From Marinoscillum pacificum (lineage in GTDB: Bacteria > Bacteroidota > Bacteroidia > Cytophagales > Cyclobacteriaceae), in contig NZ_JAMZMJ010000003.1 in NCBI RefSeq assembly GCF_024714495.1, forward strand, positions 310,001 to 374,000: a stretch of 64,000 bases of DNA, given 5' to 3'. Positions 1 to 10,900 of the stretch are shown piece after piece (position 1 is the stretch's first letter; each line of letters starts with the position of its first letter). Position numbers and translations under genes: made by a program. The notes beneath the pieces were generated by a model that saw nothing but the letters and a program-made list of their open reading frames with translations, ran no database searches and was not told where the DNA came from.

Positions 1-1417
1 CATTGAAAGTCATTACAGAGCTACCAGTTGTCAAATCTGCCTTTGCAAGAAGTGTTGAGCTTGCAGAAGAATAAACAATCACATAGGTGGATTGCGCAGC
101 AAGTGTTCCTGAAAGGCTTAGCGCAGTGCTCCATGATCCAGCTCCATTTGTCTGCTTTTTCAAAGAATATGCCGAAAGACTGACAGAAGAAGATCCAATA
201 TTTGCTATTTCAATAGCCTTGTTGTTGGATGATCCCTCTACATATTCAGAAATGATAACATTGCCAGTGGTGCCACCACCACCGCCTCCGCCACCACCAG
301 ACGAGCCAATAGTGAAGGACTGAGTTTCCGTTGAGCTGAATTGACCACCACTGATCAAGGTGCCACCACTGCTAGAGAATTCATATGAACCATTACCGTA
401 TGAGCAGCAAATTCCATCACCATATTGATCATTGATGGTGAAATCGTAAGTGCCATTGGTAAGACAAAGCTCCTCCGTATACGTAGAGTTTGCGTTGCTA
501 TATCCAGATCCTGAGGCAATAGTTGTGGATCCCTGTTTTAGTGTCCAGGACGTTTCAGCTGGATAGTTATCAGTCACAAGGGTGAAAGTTACTTCAGTGT
601 CAGAGCAAGTGGTGCCTCCACCGCCTCCGCCACCACCTCCGGTGCCTGAGCCCCAGATAGCGTCTACGTATTCAGGATGGTCAATGAAAGGATTCCTGTT
701 GCCCTGATAGCTATAAATGGCATTGTTTCGATTCATTTCTTCTGTAGATACCGGATCTGCAGCATGCCATGCTAGTAGTACGGATTCTACTCCATGATAT
801 GGAGACTTGTCAGTGTTTGGTAGCACATCTTCTGTAAGCTCTAGATCTGGTTCTCCGTTTTCTCCTTCATAGCGCACTGCCATGTAAAGAATCATTCTGG
901 CTACATCACCACGAACATTGTTCCCAGGATACCAACTATCAGAATCTGTGCTTGCTGGTGTACTTCCAGAGTAATTTCCTCCTGAATCAGTGTAAGGACT
1001 TCCTCCATTGTCGAAAGCTTTGTTGCTTCTAGCAGAGTTGGTAGTTACATCTTCTGCTCTGATATGGTGAAGGTCTGTTCCAGGCCCATTAGATGTTCCA
1101 AAGTCTCCACGAGACTTAGCCCAAACATGTTCCCGGTTCCAACCGGCACCACTCGCATACTCTGCAGCAGCGTTCATGGAGAATCGTGAATAGATACCTA
1201 CAACATTACTACTGTTATTTGGGTCTCTATCTGTTACTTTCAATAAGTCCCATAGATCGCCATAGCTGTATTCTGTATGGCCATCGATAATGTTGTTGAG
1301 TTCAGCTTTGAGCGCCTCTCCTGTGAGACCATTCGCTGAGTTGTAATACCCCGATGGGGCTTGTGCAAAAAGCACACCTTGCCCAAGCAAGGAGAGGATG
1401 AGTAAGAGTTTTTTCAT
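1..1417 (-). CDS. Secreted endonuclease I family nuclease with lamin-tail domain (partial)
   Basis: The gene starts at 1417 and runs off the left edge, so its C-terminus is missing. Residues 1-19 are a signal peptide ending in FAQ. The nuclease domain covers about 20-245 and shows the endonuclease I signature: NREH at 94-97 and DLHHIRAED at 115-123, followed by NSARSNK. In this family the His residues form a beta-beta-alpha metal site that cuts DNA or RNA without sequence preference. A poly-Gly linker leads to a beta-rich domain with a YGDGICC motif. A second poly-Gly linker leads to a lamin-tail domain (GNVIISEYVEGSSNNKAIEI) that reaches the window edge. Such proteins usually end in a T9SS sorting domain, which would lie outside the window. 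A role in extracellular nucleic-acid degradation is inferred. Confidence 0.9.
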   Translation of the reverse strand, partial: MKKLLLILSLLGQGVLFAQAPSGYYNSANGLTGEALKAELNNIIDGHTEYSYGDLWDLLKVTDRDPNNSSNVVGIYSRFSMNAAAEYASGAGWNREHVWAKSRGDFGTSNGPGTDLHHIRAEDVTTNSARSNKAFDNGGSPYTDSGGNYSGSTPASTDSDSWYPGNNVRGDVARMILYMAVRYEGENGEPDLELTEDVLPNTDKSPYHGVESVLLAWHAADPVSTEEMNRNNAIYSYQGNRNPFIDHPEYVDAIWGSGTGGGGGGGGGTTCSDTEVTFTLVTDNYPAETSWTLKQGSTTIASGSGYSNANSTYTEELCLTNGTYDFTINDQYGDGICCSYGNGSYEFSSSGGTLISGGQFSSTETQSFTIGSSGGGGGGGGGTTGNVIISEYVEGSSNNKAIEIANIGSSSVSLSAYSLKKQTNGAGSWSTALSLSGTLAAQSTYVIVYSSASSTLLAKADLTTGSSVMTFN

Positions 1418-1660
1418 AGTGAAGTGTGAGTTTGTACAGTCGCTGACGAAAATAATGGATTGTTGTACGAATGAGAGATACAGTATTGACCCGTAGGTAA
1501 ACTCAATTTGGTCGTTATGAGATTTTCTTTCTGTTAATTATTTAGACTATTCGTTTTGATAAAAGAATTTTTGCTTAATTCGTGAGACTGTGAAACTTTC
1601 TGTATGCTAGGAAGATAGAACAGTTCGCCGCCTATAGTAAAGCCAATCCTGCAATATCGT

Positions 1661-3121
1661 ATGGATTTAATACGTGAAATGGCCATGGTCATTGAGCAAG
1701 ACCGACCTAAGTCGTTTAACCTGCTCATACCAAAAGGGTCGAAACTAAAGCGTCTTTACACATTGGCAATCCAGGAGGATTTTCAAGGTGATACCCATGC
1801 TTCCAGGGTGATCTACAACAGTGATCCCGGAGATAAGCGGTTCATCATGCTTAAGGGAAACTTAATCAATAAGCTTTCCGAACTGACATTAACAGCCAAT
1901 CACTCTGACATTAACAAAAGGAACTTCATTAAGGTCCAGTTTCAGTGCGAGCGTAATCTCTCTATTGCTAAGAAACTGTTGTTTGTCAATGTATATCACA
2001 ATGCAGAACGTATTACTAAGAAGGTACTAAAACGCGCAGAGAAGTTTTACCTATCCGAAATTGAATTGGAATGCTACTATTTGCTTCGAAAAATCTACTA
2101 TCTCAAAGGGTATCCGAACGAAGTAGAGAAGTACCAAAAGCTAGCGCTCAGTAAACAGGATGAAACGAAACTGATGGATCAGGCATATGGTTTGGTCCAG
2201 ATTTCTCTTGCTCATGTGAAGTTCGTTCGATCGCAATCCAATTCACTACAAGCCCTTCTTAAAACGTATGTTTTGGAGATTAAGCGATTTAGAAAGGAAT
2301 GTGATTCTCCATTTCTAATGCTTTCATTTTTGCGAGTTAAATTGATTCGTGCGCATCAAGCGAACAATTTGAATAAATGGAATAGAGCACTTGAAAAGCT
2401 ATGGCAACACTTGATTGACTATCCGTTTTTAGAAACAGAACATCTGCTTTTAGAAGTCAATATCGCTGCTGCTAAATACTACATCGCAATCCAGGAGTTT
2501 CAGCTGGCAAATACGGTTCTGACTGAGCTTTTAGAGTTTACTTCTTATGAGGCTTTTAATCGGTTTGAGGTGCAAGCGGAGCTCTTTCAACTGTACCTGC
2601 ATCAGAAGTATTTTGATAAGGCGACTGAGTTGTTAGTTGAAATTCATGAAGAGCCTCGATTTGAAGAATTAGATAAATTGGATCGGGCTGGATGGATGAT
2701 CAGAGCATCATACTTAAGTTACATACAGACTGTAAATGGAGAACGCAGAGTTGTTCCAGGGTTTCATTTGGATGAATTGCAGCGATTCTATCAGGATTGT
2801 TCACCTATTAGCAAGGATAAAGTTGGCTTTAATTTTCAGTTTATGGTCATACGAGCTTTACAGCTACGAATGAAAGGAGTATTGGATAGTGCCAATGAGT
2901 CCAATAATTTCAAAGTCTACTATCAGCGATATATTAAAGAAGAAAAGCTCCAACGAACCAAAGGGTTTGCAAGAGCTTTTATAAGAATTCTTCGTTCCAA
3001 TTTTGATGCTGAAGTAATTGCTCAATCACTTTCGGAGTTTACTCAGGCGCACGGTCAAGATCATGTGTGTCTGGAATATTGTGAGATCATAGATTATCGC
3101 TACCTGATCTCTACATTGTAA
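1661..3121 (+). CDS. Hypothetical helical-repeat (TPR-like) protein
   Basis: This 486-residue protein has no signal peptide or membrane segment and should be cytoplasmic. From about residue 95 to the end it is almost all alpha-helical, with paired amphipathic helices rich in Leu, Tyr, Lys and Glu that resemble degenerate TPR repeats. I recognise no catalytic motif and no named family. ATG 1661 is the first good start in the frame; another Met lies eight codons in. The gene stands alone: the upstream nuclease gene is divergent and the downstream gpsA is convergent, ending 2 bp away. A scaffold or protein-interaction role is only a guess. Confidence 0.75.
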   Translation: MDLIREMAMVIEQDRPKSFNLLIPKGSKLKRLYTLAIQEDFQGDTHASRVIYNSDPGDKRFIMLKGNLINKLSELTLTANHSDINKRNFIKVQFQCERNLSIAKKLLFVNVYHNAERITKKVLKRAEKFYLSEIELECYYLLRKIYYLKGYPNEVEKYQKLALSKQDETKLMDQAYGLVQISLAHVKFVRSQSNSLQALLKTYVLEIKRFRKECDSPFLMLSFLRVKLIRAHQANNLNKWNRALEKLWQHLIDYPFLETEHLLLEVNIAAAKYYIAIQEFQLANTVLTELLEFTSYEAFNRFEVQAELFQLYLHQKYFDKATELLVEIHEEPRFEELDKLDRAGWMIRASYLSYIQTVNGERRVVPGFHLDELQRFYQDCSPISKDKVGFNFQFMVIRALQLRMKGVLDSANESNNFKVYYQRYIKEEKLQRTKGFARAFIRILRSNFDAEVIAQSLSEFTQAHGQDHVCLEYCEIIDYRYLISTL

Positions 3122-3122
3122 T

Positions 3123-4175
3123 TTATTCCATATCTATTTCCGCTCTGAATGGAAACTTCATCAAATAGCGATGCGCATCATCTACGCTCATTTCATTTGA
3201 AATGATACGGTGTAGTGTTTCTGTGATAGGCACTCTTACTTTATAAGTTCTAGCCAGTTCGTTAATGATATCTATCGTTTTCACACCTTCAGCCACCTCT
3301 TCCATAGAATCAATGATGGCTTTGATGTCTTCGCCATGGGCTAATCTGTTTCCCACAGTGAAGTTTCGGGACAAGCTACTGTAGCTAGTAGCCATTAGGT
3401 CACCAACTCCAGCAAGACTCAGGAATGCTTGCGCATTGCCACCTAGAGCTTTTCCGATCTGCACCATTTCAACAAGCCCACGACTAATGAACAATGCTTT
3501 GGCATTTTCTCCAAGTCCTAAACCTGCAATGGTACCAGCACCTACAGCGATAATGTTTTTTAGAATGCCACAGAGCTCTATACCAATCAAATCGTTACTA
3601 CCATAGATCAGGAAACGTTCATTTCTTAGCAGAGTCTGTCCAACTCGTATGACCTCATCAAAGTGGCTGGCAACAACTGTTGCGGCTGGCTTTTTTTCAC
3701 TGATTTCACGAGCCAGGTTTGGTCCAGCCAGACATCCTACGCGAACAACAGAGCTTTCTTCTTTGATCACTTCACTCATCGTGCGCACGTGCTCACGAGT
3801 AAGCGGATTTTGATCATCAATTTTGTCTCTATTGACATTTAAGTCAAATCCCTTAGTGCCGTGAATCAGGATGTGATAGGGTTTTAAGTAGGGAGAAAGA
3901 TCTTTCATCATTTCCCTGAAATTTGCAGAAGGAACAACAGGGAAGATGACATCACAAGACTTGCCTACTTTTTCCAGGTCATCGGTGGCTTCTATATGGT
4001 CATGAATAGAGTAACCATTACAAGTGCGTGTTTCATTGATTGACGCAGCTTTTCCTGGAGTACGTGCATAAAGCAGTACATTCTGGTTCTTTTCAGCCAA
4101 GATATTAGCGACAGCAGTTCCAAAACTGCCAGCACCTATTACTCCAATGTATTTAGATGTGCTTTTCGAGACCAT
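3123..4175 (-). CDS. gpsA: Glycerol-3-phosphate dehydrogenase [NAD(P)+]
   Basis: It reduces dihydroxyacetone phosphate to sn-glycerol-3-phosphate, the backbone of phospholipids, in the cytoplasm. The Rossmann motif GAGSFG is at residues 14-19. GILKNIIAVGAG carries the catalytic Lys region, and GLGLGENAKALFISRGL and AGVGDLMATSYSSLSRN are standard GpsA blocks. The length of 350 is slightly above the usual 330-340. Its first 23 bp overlap the end of the upstream acyltransferase gene, so the two are almost certainly co-transcribed. The dehydrogenase makes the substrate that a glycerol-phosphate acyltransferase would use. Confidence 0.96.
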   Translation of the reverse strand: MVSKSTSKYIGVIGAGSFGTAVANILAEKNQNVLLYARTPGKAASINETRTCNGYSIHDHIEATDDLEKVGKSCDVIFPVVPSANFREMMKDLSPYLKPYHILIHGTKGFDLNVNRDKIDDQNPLTREHVRTMSEVIKEESSVVRVGCLAGPNLAREISEKKPAATVVASHFDEVIRVGQTLLRNERFLIYGSNDLIGIELCGILKNIIAVGAGTIAGLGLGENAKALFISRGLVEMVQIGKALGGNAQAFLSLAGVGDLMATSYSSLSRNFTVGNRLAHGEDIKAIIDSMEEVAEGVKTIDIINELARTYKVRVPITETLHRIISNEMSVDDAHRYLMKFPFRAEIDME

Positions 4176-5835
4176 AACCTTCCATTCTGTTGTGATAGTA
4201 ATACAGCGTATTCATATCCTGGATGATGACCTTGTCTCCCTTTTTCACCAGTGGACGTTGAGCATGATACATACCAAGGTTTGCTACACCATGCTCAATG
4301 GCAAGGTTTGCTTTCTCTTTCATGTGTTCTGCTACTCCCACTTTACCTTTCTTCTCAAGCTTCAAGATGCGCTTTCGTAGTTTTTTCCAGGCTGTTTTGA
4401 ACTCTTCATAGTCAATCATTGCATCTTCATCAGGAATACGCAATAGATTGTATAGGTCCAATTTTGGGTTCTTTCGCTCCATCATTTTGAATGCGGTGTA
4501 CGCAACCAAATGACTGGCAAATACCCTATTGTATTTGTGATATTCTTCTACAATTCGTTTCGCAAGGATCCGAACGTACTCTTGTTCTCTTTGATGGTCA
4601 ACAGTGATTTCACCTTGTGAAATGAAGTAATCTTTCGGGTGAATAATAGCACCTGTGCTATCCAGGCTATGGCCTTCCATGTCTACATAATTGCCAAGGA
4701 TGTCCATTCCTTTACCAATGGTCACAGAGATGTTAGAACCCTTAGTGAAGAATTTGAATAGGAAGGACGCGATTTTGTAAGAAGTAGTAAATTCATCTGC
4801 TTCCTTGTAGTAGCGTTCCTGTCCAGTTCTTTTCAAGTGCTCGTTGATCAAGGCTGGCGCTTCTAAAGTGAAGTTGTAGTTGATGACTACAGGTACGATG
4901 AAGATTTTCTTCGCCTTATTCTCAGCATCTTCTTGCTGATACATAATCCGCTGAGCCTCAATGGTCGTGCTTAGCAAACCTAGTTTTAGAGCTTTTTCAA
5001 TTTGCCCTGATCTGGATCTTGTTCCTCCCGGGAAAAATAAGCTGTGACAACCTCTTCTCAACGCCATGCTGGAGTACGTTTTTAGCGTTTCCAGATACAC
5101 AGGGTTTTTCTTTCTTCTATCCACCTTGTAAGCACCAAGGCTGTTCATGAAGTAAGCGAAGATTTTCAGATTGAACAAGTTCAGTCCGGCTCCATAGATG
5201 AATGCTGGTAATCCAAGAAACTGAATAACCCAACCAATCAGAATGGAATCAAGATTACTGAAGTGAGTTGGTACCATTACCACCGTTCCCTTTTTAGCAA
5301 GAGCACGAATGTGTTCTGGTTCACCTACTATATGAATTTTGTCATCGAGATCTAGCTGACGGCTGAATAATGACGTAAAACCTTTGACCCTGGTCGCGTT
5401 AAGTAAGCGTGCGAACCCAAAGGTGATGAAAGCTCTGGCGAATCGGTAAGAGTTCTTTTTGAAGTTACCTGCGATCTCATCGGCATAGCGATGAATGATT
5501 TCTCGTAAAAGTCCTTCTTCTATTTCTTTCGCTTCAGCAGGAGGGAGTGTGGCGCTATCCACCAATCGATCCTGTATACTTTTCCAAAAAGGCTTTTCGT
5601 CTTTTGGATCTACTCTCCACGGGTTGGCTTTCATCCGCAGCTTTTCTCTGTACACAGTCATCTCTAGCTCTTCACGAAGAGACCTGCCACGGGTGATTGT
5701 TTTAAGGCTGTCAAATGACTCATTGGTTACCTCGCCAATAAACGCTTTTCTGTCTTTGGCCAATTGGACAATGGGCCATTGCTGCGTTCTGGGGATAATC
5801 TCAGAATACCTTACTTTCTCTTTTTGTTTTCTCAT
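4153..5835 (-). CDS. Glycerol-3-phosphate acyltransferase-like protein (PlsB/PlsC superfamily)
   Basis: This 560-residue protein belongs to the phospholipid acyltransferase superfamily. The catalytic HX4D motif is at H191 to D196 (HFSNLD). The glycerol-phosphate binding block reads FPGGTRS at 268-274, with Gly where most members have Glu. A helical region of about 180 residues precedes the domain and another of about 150 follows it, so the layout is PlsB-like and longer than a 240-residue PlsC. It overlaps gpsA, which makes its likely substrate. First-step acylation of glycerol-3-phosphate is the best call, but acylation of a different alcohol cannot be excluded. Confidence 0.85.
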   Translation of the reverse strand: MRKQKEKVRYSEIIPRTQQWPIVQLAKDRKAFIGEVTNESFDSLKTITRGRSLREELEMTVYREKLRMKANPWRVDPKDEKPFWKSIQDRLVDSATLPPAEAKEIEEGLLREIIHRYADEIAGNFKKNSYRFARAFITFGFARLLNATRVKGFTSLFSRQLDLDDKIHIVGEPEHIRALAKKGTVVMVPTHFSNLDSILIGWVIQFLGLPAFIYGAGLNLFNLKIFAYFMNSLGAYKVDRRKKNPVYLETLKTYSSMALRRGCHSLFFPGGTRSRSGQIEKALKLGLLSTTIEAQRIMYQQEDAENKAKKIFIVPVVINYNFTLEAPALINEHLKRTGQERYYKEADEFTTSYKIASFLFKFFTKGSNISVTIGKGMDILGNYVDMEGHSLDSTGAIIHPKDYFISQGEITVDHQREQEYVRILAKRIVEEYHKYNRVFASHLVAYTAFKMMERKNPKLDLYNLLRIPDEDAMIDYEEFKTAWKKLRKRILKLEKKGKVGVAEHMKEKANLAIEHGVANLGMYHAQRPLVKKGDKVIIQDMNTLYYYHNRMEGYGLEKHI

Positions 5836-5920
5836 TCAAATGGGAATGTCTATAACTACTGGTAGTTAATAACAGCCGCAAGTTACTGGATTCTCCCAAA
5901 ACTTGTTTTGGAATGTTTTA

Positions 5921-6817
5921 TTACGATTCCAGAAAATGGATGCCTTCACCAGTATAAACACTTTTGCCACTAATTGTTACCTGCTCAAACTCGCCAGATT
6001 CGTTTTTTTTCGTATCCAAATAGATTTGGCTGGGTCTACCCATTTCATATCCTTGCAGACTCGTTGCCGGCATTTGTAAAAGATTGTGTTCTGTTAGATA
6101 AGAGGCTAATGGGCCATTAGCTGATCCTGTCGCTGGATCCTCCGGGATACCGATCTCCGGGGCAAACATTCTGCCTTGTACATCGCCACCTTTTACTCCA
6201 TCTAGAGTATAAACGTATAGCATCGCATCCCCAAAATCAGGCTGAACATCCATCCATTGATCGGTTTTCAATTTGATTTTAGATAAAGTATCAACAGACT
6301 TCAGTGGAACCAATAGTGTATTGTTTCCACAAGAAACTTCCTGTATTGGAGCATCCACCAAATCAGAGACATCCAGTCCTAATATTCTAGCAAGTAATTC
6401 TCGTTTGTCATCATGTCTTGGACCGAATGTAGGAAGAGGTTGGTGCATGGTGACAGACTCTGTCTGATTGTCTTTGAATTGAATAAAGACATCCACAGGA
6501 CCAACTTTTTGGTTGATTGTAATTTTTTTTAGCTCATTAGCTCCGTGTTCAATGAACCTTGCCAGGTAATATCCGGTTCCTACTGTCGGATGTCCTGCTG
6601 TGGGTAATTCTTTGCCAGGAGTGAAAATACGCATGCTGTAGTTTTCTCCATTTTTAGGAGGGAATAAGAAAACCGTTTCTGATAGATTAAGCTCTCTGGC
6701 GATGGATTGAAAGAAATTTTGATCAATATTTTCAGCGTCTGGAAATATCGCAAGTTGGTTGCCTCCGTATTTTTTTTCTGTAAATACGTCCAGCAAAAAG
6801 TAAGGGGCTTTGTTCAT
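5921..6817 (-). CDS. PhzF family isomerase/epimerase-like protein
   Basis: The 298 residues match the usual length of PhzF-like proteins, which have two similar alpha/beta-barrel halves. The putative catalytic Glu is E47 in NLSETVF. Other family blocks are GGNQLAIF (19-26), AGHPTVGTGY (74-83) and EDPATGSANGPLASYL in the second half. PhzF itself isomerises an intermediate of phenazine synthesis. No other phenazine genes are present, so the substrate is unknown and this is one of the many general PhzF-like enzymes. It is divergent from the polyprenyl synthase gene, with 88 bp between them. Confidence 0.9.
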   Translation of the reverse strand: MNKAPYFLLDVFTEKKYGGNQLAIFPDAENIDQNFFQSIARELNLSETVFLFPPKNGENYSMRIFTPGKELPTAGHPTVGTGYYLARFIEHGANELKKITINQKVGPVDVFIQFKDNQTESVTMHQPLPTFGPRHDDKRELLARILGLDVSDLVDAPIQEVSCGNNTLLVPLKSVDTLSKIKLKTDQWMDVQPDFGDAMLYVYTLDGVKGGDVQGRMFAPEIGIPEDPATGSANGPLASYLTEHNLLQMPATSLQGYEMGRPSQIYLDTKKNESGEFEQVTISGKSVYTGEGIHFLES

Positions 6818-6944
6818 AGCAGCGTCTGAAAATTAAATTTTCTTAAAACTATTAAAACAGTACAGGTCTGACAAAATGTTGCGAAGCTGTTAAAAGCAAT
6901 TTGTAATGCCAAATGGTAGTGTTAATATTGCAGACCTTAAGATT

Positions 6945-7919
6945 ATGCCACTTAAATTAAACGATATACAAGCTCCTGTTGACAAGGAGATGTCGGAATT
7001 TGAACAGAAGTTTCGCAAGAGCATGCGAAGCAATGTGATGCTTCTTGACAAAATCACTAGTTATATCGTGCGCCGAAAAGGCAAGCAGATGCGTCCATTG
7101 TTCGTTTTTCTGAGCGCAGGTGCTGCAGGTGGTATTCAGGAATCTACTTACAGAGGAGCTTCATTAATAGAATTGCTGCATACGGCTACATTGGTTCATG
7201 ACGATGTAGTGGATGATTCTCACTACCGTAGAGGGTTCTTTTCTGTCAATGCTCTTTGGAAAAATAAGATCGCTGTACTGGTTGGTGATTTTCTTCTTTC
7301 TCGCGGATTATTGCTTTCATTGGATAACGACGATTTTGATTTACTTAAGATTGTATCCAATGCAGTGAAAGAAATGAGTGAAGGGGAGCTTCTTCAAATG
7401 GAGAAAGCCAGAAAGCTGGATATCACCGAAGAAGTTTATTACGAAGTGATTCGTCAAAAAACGGCTAGTTTGATTACTGCGTGTTGTCGGGTAGGTGCTA
7501 GTTCTGCAGGAGCCACTCCAGAGGTGGTAGATTTGATGACAGAATTTGGTGAGAATGTAGGAATGGCTTTCCAGATCAAAGATGATTTGTTTGATTACGG
7601 TACTTTCGAAATTGGCAAGCCTACAGGAATTGACATCAAAGAGAAAAAGATGACTCTTCCACTAATTTATGCGCTACAGCAAGTGGGTCGTTCTGAGAAA
7701 AAGCGCGTGATCAAAATGATCAAACGTAGTGCCGATGAGCCTAAATATGTCAATGAAGTAATTGATTTTGTGAAGGCATCAGGAGGGATAAAGTATGCAA
7801 CCGATGTGATGAATAATTATCACAACAGAGCCAATGAGCTTTTGAGTCAGCTTCCAGAAACAACCTACCGGACTTCCCTTCAGCAACTTGTGCAGTTTAC
7901 CATAGACCGTACAAAATAA
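6945..7919 (+). CDS. ispB: Polyprenyl (octaprenyl-type) diphosphate synthase
   Basis: It condenses isopentenyl diphosphate onto an allylic diphosphate to make the long isoprenoid chain of quinones. The first Asp-rich motif is HDDVVDD and the second is KDDLFDY, about 127 residues later. Between and around them are the usual GxKQMRP and GELLQME blocks. The frame is open from ATG 6906, but ATG 6945 gives an N-terminus (MPLKLNDIQAP) more like the family, so 6945 is preferred; the longer form adds 13 residues. It stands alone, facing the metalloprotease gene across a terminator-like hairpin. Chain length cannot be read with certainty from the sequence. Confidence 0.92.
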   Translation: MPLKLNDIQAPVDKEMSEFEQKFRKSMRSNVMLLDKITSYIVRRKGKQMRPLFVFLSAGAAGGIQESTYRGASLIELLHTATLVHDDVVDDSHYRRGFFSVNALWKNKIAVLVGDFLLSRGLLLSLDNDDFDLLKIVSNAVKEMSEGELLQMEKARKLDITEEVYYEVIRQKTASLITACCRVGASSAGATPEVVDLMTEFGENVGMAFQIKDDLFDYGTFEIGKPTGIDIKEKKMTLPLIYALQQVGRSEKKRVIKMIKRSADEPKYVNEVIDFVKASGGIKYATDVMNNYHNRANELLSQLPETTYRTSLQQLVQFTIDRTK

Positions 7920-7944
7920 ATCCCCGACCTAACGCCGAGGATTT
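7918..7944. terminator. Imperfect bidirectional terminator hairpin
   Basis: An imperfect stem of about 11 bp with two mismatches flanks a CTAAC loop. It has A residues on the left and T residues on the right. It lies between the convergent ispB and metalloprotease genes, which fits termination of both. Confidence 0.5.
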
Positions 7945-7960
7945 CATTAATCTTTAATTA

Positions 7961-10900
7961 TCAATTCTTAATAATAAACTTTATCGATTGATTGTCTAAT
8001 CGCAAGATATAGACCTCATTGCTGTTCGCTTTGAATGGAATTTCTGCTTGATCGTTTTCAAAAATGATCTGATCAGAGTATCTCAGTTTTCCATCCAGTG
8101 TAAATATGGCTATTGATTGTTCATCTGTGGCGGGATATGTGATCAATAAACCATCTGTAGTTGGTTTTACGTTTAATAGCGTAAATGTTGATGCTTTCAA
8201 AACGTCTTTGTATCTGAATGATAGTGTGAATCGCTGGTTGAAGGTACCGGCATCCGTTTGGAATTGATAAGTCTGCGATTCACTTAATTTGATGGTCTTG
8301 CCTTCCAATTGATCAATCAATAGTACTTCCAGATCATCAGTTAAATTTGATAATGTTGCTGTATTGATTTCATACATTTCTTCGGATGTTGTGCTGAATC
8401 CAAGATCGACTGAGCGTTCATCTAAATTGATCATTGGAATGCCCTGAATGATAAATTCATTTTGATCAATTAAGCTGTACAATGAAAGTGCATAATCACT
8501 AGTCAGCTTTCGAGCGTCCAGGTGATGATCTATTCCTAAAGTTGCATCATTAGTCATACCTACAATTGCCTCGTTGTAAAGGTTATTGCCTACAATCGCT
8601 AGTTTAACAATGATAGCTTCCGATTGCTTTCTGTAGAAGTTATTGTCGCTATTTGCATCTGTAGTAATAACCTGTAAGTCTTGTGAGAAAGTAATTTCTC
8701 CATCAGCAATCGCTTCTACAAAAACACCCTGGACCGAAGGAATGACTCCACTTTCTGCCGGTGCGGAGCCTTTTACTCCATCAATATTGTCTTCCGTATT
8801 ATCAGGTTGAATAATGCTAGTAGCTCCAAGGCTGTTTGCAGTAATGAAGTCTCCACCTCGTTTAGAGCCGTTGTTGGACCCACCATCATCCCAGAAGTAT
8901 ACTGCTCCTGAAATCACTGCGGAATTATTCGTCAGAAAGTCTTCAATGCTGATTGCTGCCGCATAAGGATTGGCAACTAACTCAAATTCACCGTCATCGA
9001 CAGTGTAACTGATATCTCCTGTATTTGGTGTGCCAGTAAACGAAATACTTGGAGACGAGCTATTAAAAGCTGCAAAATATCCTTGCCCAGGAGTCATCGT
9101 AGCGATTGAGGTTTTTAGATTGGAAGAATATCCTGCACCATCATTTGAGTAAAGGTGGCTAGCCCCAATACCCTCCAAAATAGTTTCTGAAACTGGAGAG
9201 CCAATAATACTATAACCTTCATCACCCGTTGTGTTTCTATTGACTGTGTAGGTTCCATAGTTGATCACATTTCCAAAAATGGCTAATGATGCGCCTGAAT
9301 TGACAGTTAAAGATGTCCCAGACTCTAATTCTAGATGATTTACAGCTGCATCAGCAGTAATAATAGGATAAGAAGATGCAACAGAGATCACGACATTGTC
9401 AGAAGAGGTAGGTACTGCACCGTCTTCCCAGTTATTTGTGTTTTCCCAGTCTCCATCATCACCAAACCCAACCCAAACTTCAGCATCAAGTGTAGTCTGC
9501 GAGTTGGCTGCATAGCTTTCCGTTAGATAGATGAAATCCGATGATTCAGTATTGTATTCGAATACATAAACAAAGTAATTGGTATTTTTAGTAAGCCCGG
9601 TTACCAATACAGAGTTTCCATTGTCATTGTAGACAACTCGAGCATTGCCGATGGTCGTTGTTTCACCTGAAAAATGAGTTGAAAGTGCAGGATAGTTGGT
9701 GTTATCAACTGGGTGTTCGGAATCTTCGATTGGCTCCAATTCTTTCACCAATACTAGGTGATTTGTGCCATCACCATTGGTCCAGGTGATATTCATGGAG
9801 TGAGCTCCAATCTGAGTGAAATTGATTGTAGAAGAGGAGGTGGCTGGGCTTTCTAATCCTGCATCACCATTTCTAGTGAACGTGGTGATACCTCCGAAAA
9901 TATTGTTTGGATCAAACCATGGTAAGGTAATGGTTTGCGTAACTTCATTGTAGCTACCTGGCCCGAATCCAGTAGATGAGTTCGTCTCAATATCAAATTC
10001 AGCATCTACAAAAGTATTGATAGTAAGTTCACTACAGGTGTTAATTACGGTATAGGATTGATTGGGGCTAAAATCTCCAAATTCAGCGTAGAGACTACCT
10101 GTAATGTCAGAAAATAAATATTCATCGTCTGATAATTGAGTGATACTGATATTAGAGTTGGATGAGCTGACTCCTCCTGATAAAGCAGTAAAAGCTGAAC
10201 CGGTCCACGTGCCGCCGGTTGGAAGTGAGTTGCTGCAAGCCGATGCACTAACCACATCTGTCTCCTCAGAAAGTGTTCCACTACTTTCAAAGGCAGTTAT
10301 TTTGTAAAAATAAGTTTCCCCTGAGCCTACTGAAACGTCGTTGTATCGTAAGATGTCGGCATTCACTGTATCGATTGTCGTAAAACCAGAAGACTCATTG
10401 AGTGATCTTTTGATGATGAAGCCATCTTCGGTATCGCTGTTGTCTGACCAGGTAAGGTCTATTCGTTCACTAGAAATTCCTGTGGCTTTTACATTGAAAG
10501 GAGTTAGGTCGTCGTTGGGTTTGGATTCCCAGCCAAGATCTTTAAAAAGTGCTCGTGTAATATCTCCCACATCATGAATTGCTTCAGCTGAGCCAATTTG
10601 TGGAGTCATCAAGGCGTTTGTGGTACCATTATAAGTGGATTCATTCCAATGTGAATAGCTAGAGCCTTGATCAAAGGTGCTTGGTGCATAGATTTTTGCA
10701 GGTGTACCACCATTGGCAACTACAGTTTCCGAACCGTCAATGAATAGGTCATTGCTGGTTAGAAAATCATGTAAATCAGTACTTGGTGAAGTGAAGTCTA
10801 AAGTTCGATCATTGCTGGTATTCACCACCAAATCATCATATATAAATGGATTGGTCGTTCCAGAACCCCAGGTTCCATTCGTGCCATCAGAACTACCGGA

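Noticed and set aside
87-323. Frame with a long poly-Pro run
   Set aside because: It is the reverse strand of a poly-Gly linker in the nuclease gene.
1534-1728. 64-residue minus-strand frame
   Set aside because: It overlaps the start of the 1661-3121 gene, has no good start signal and no recognisable sequence pattern.
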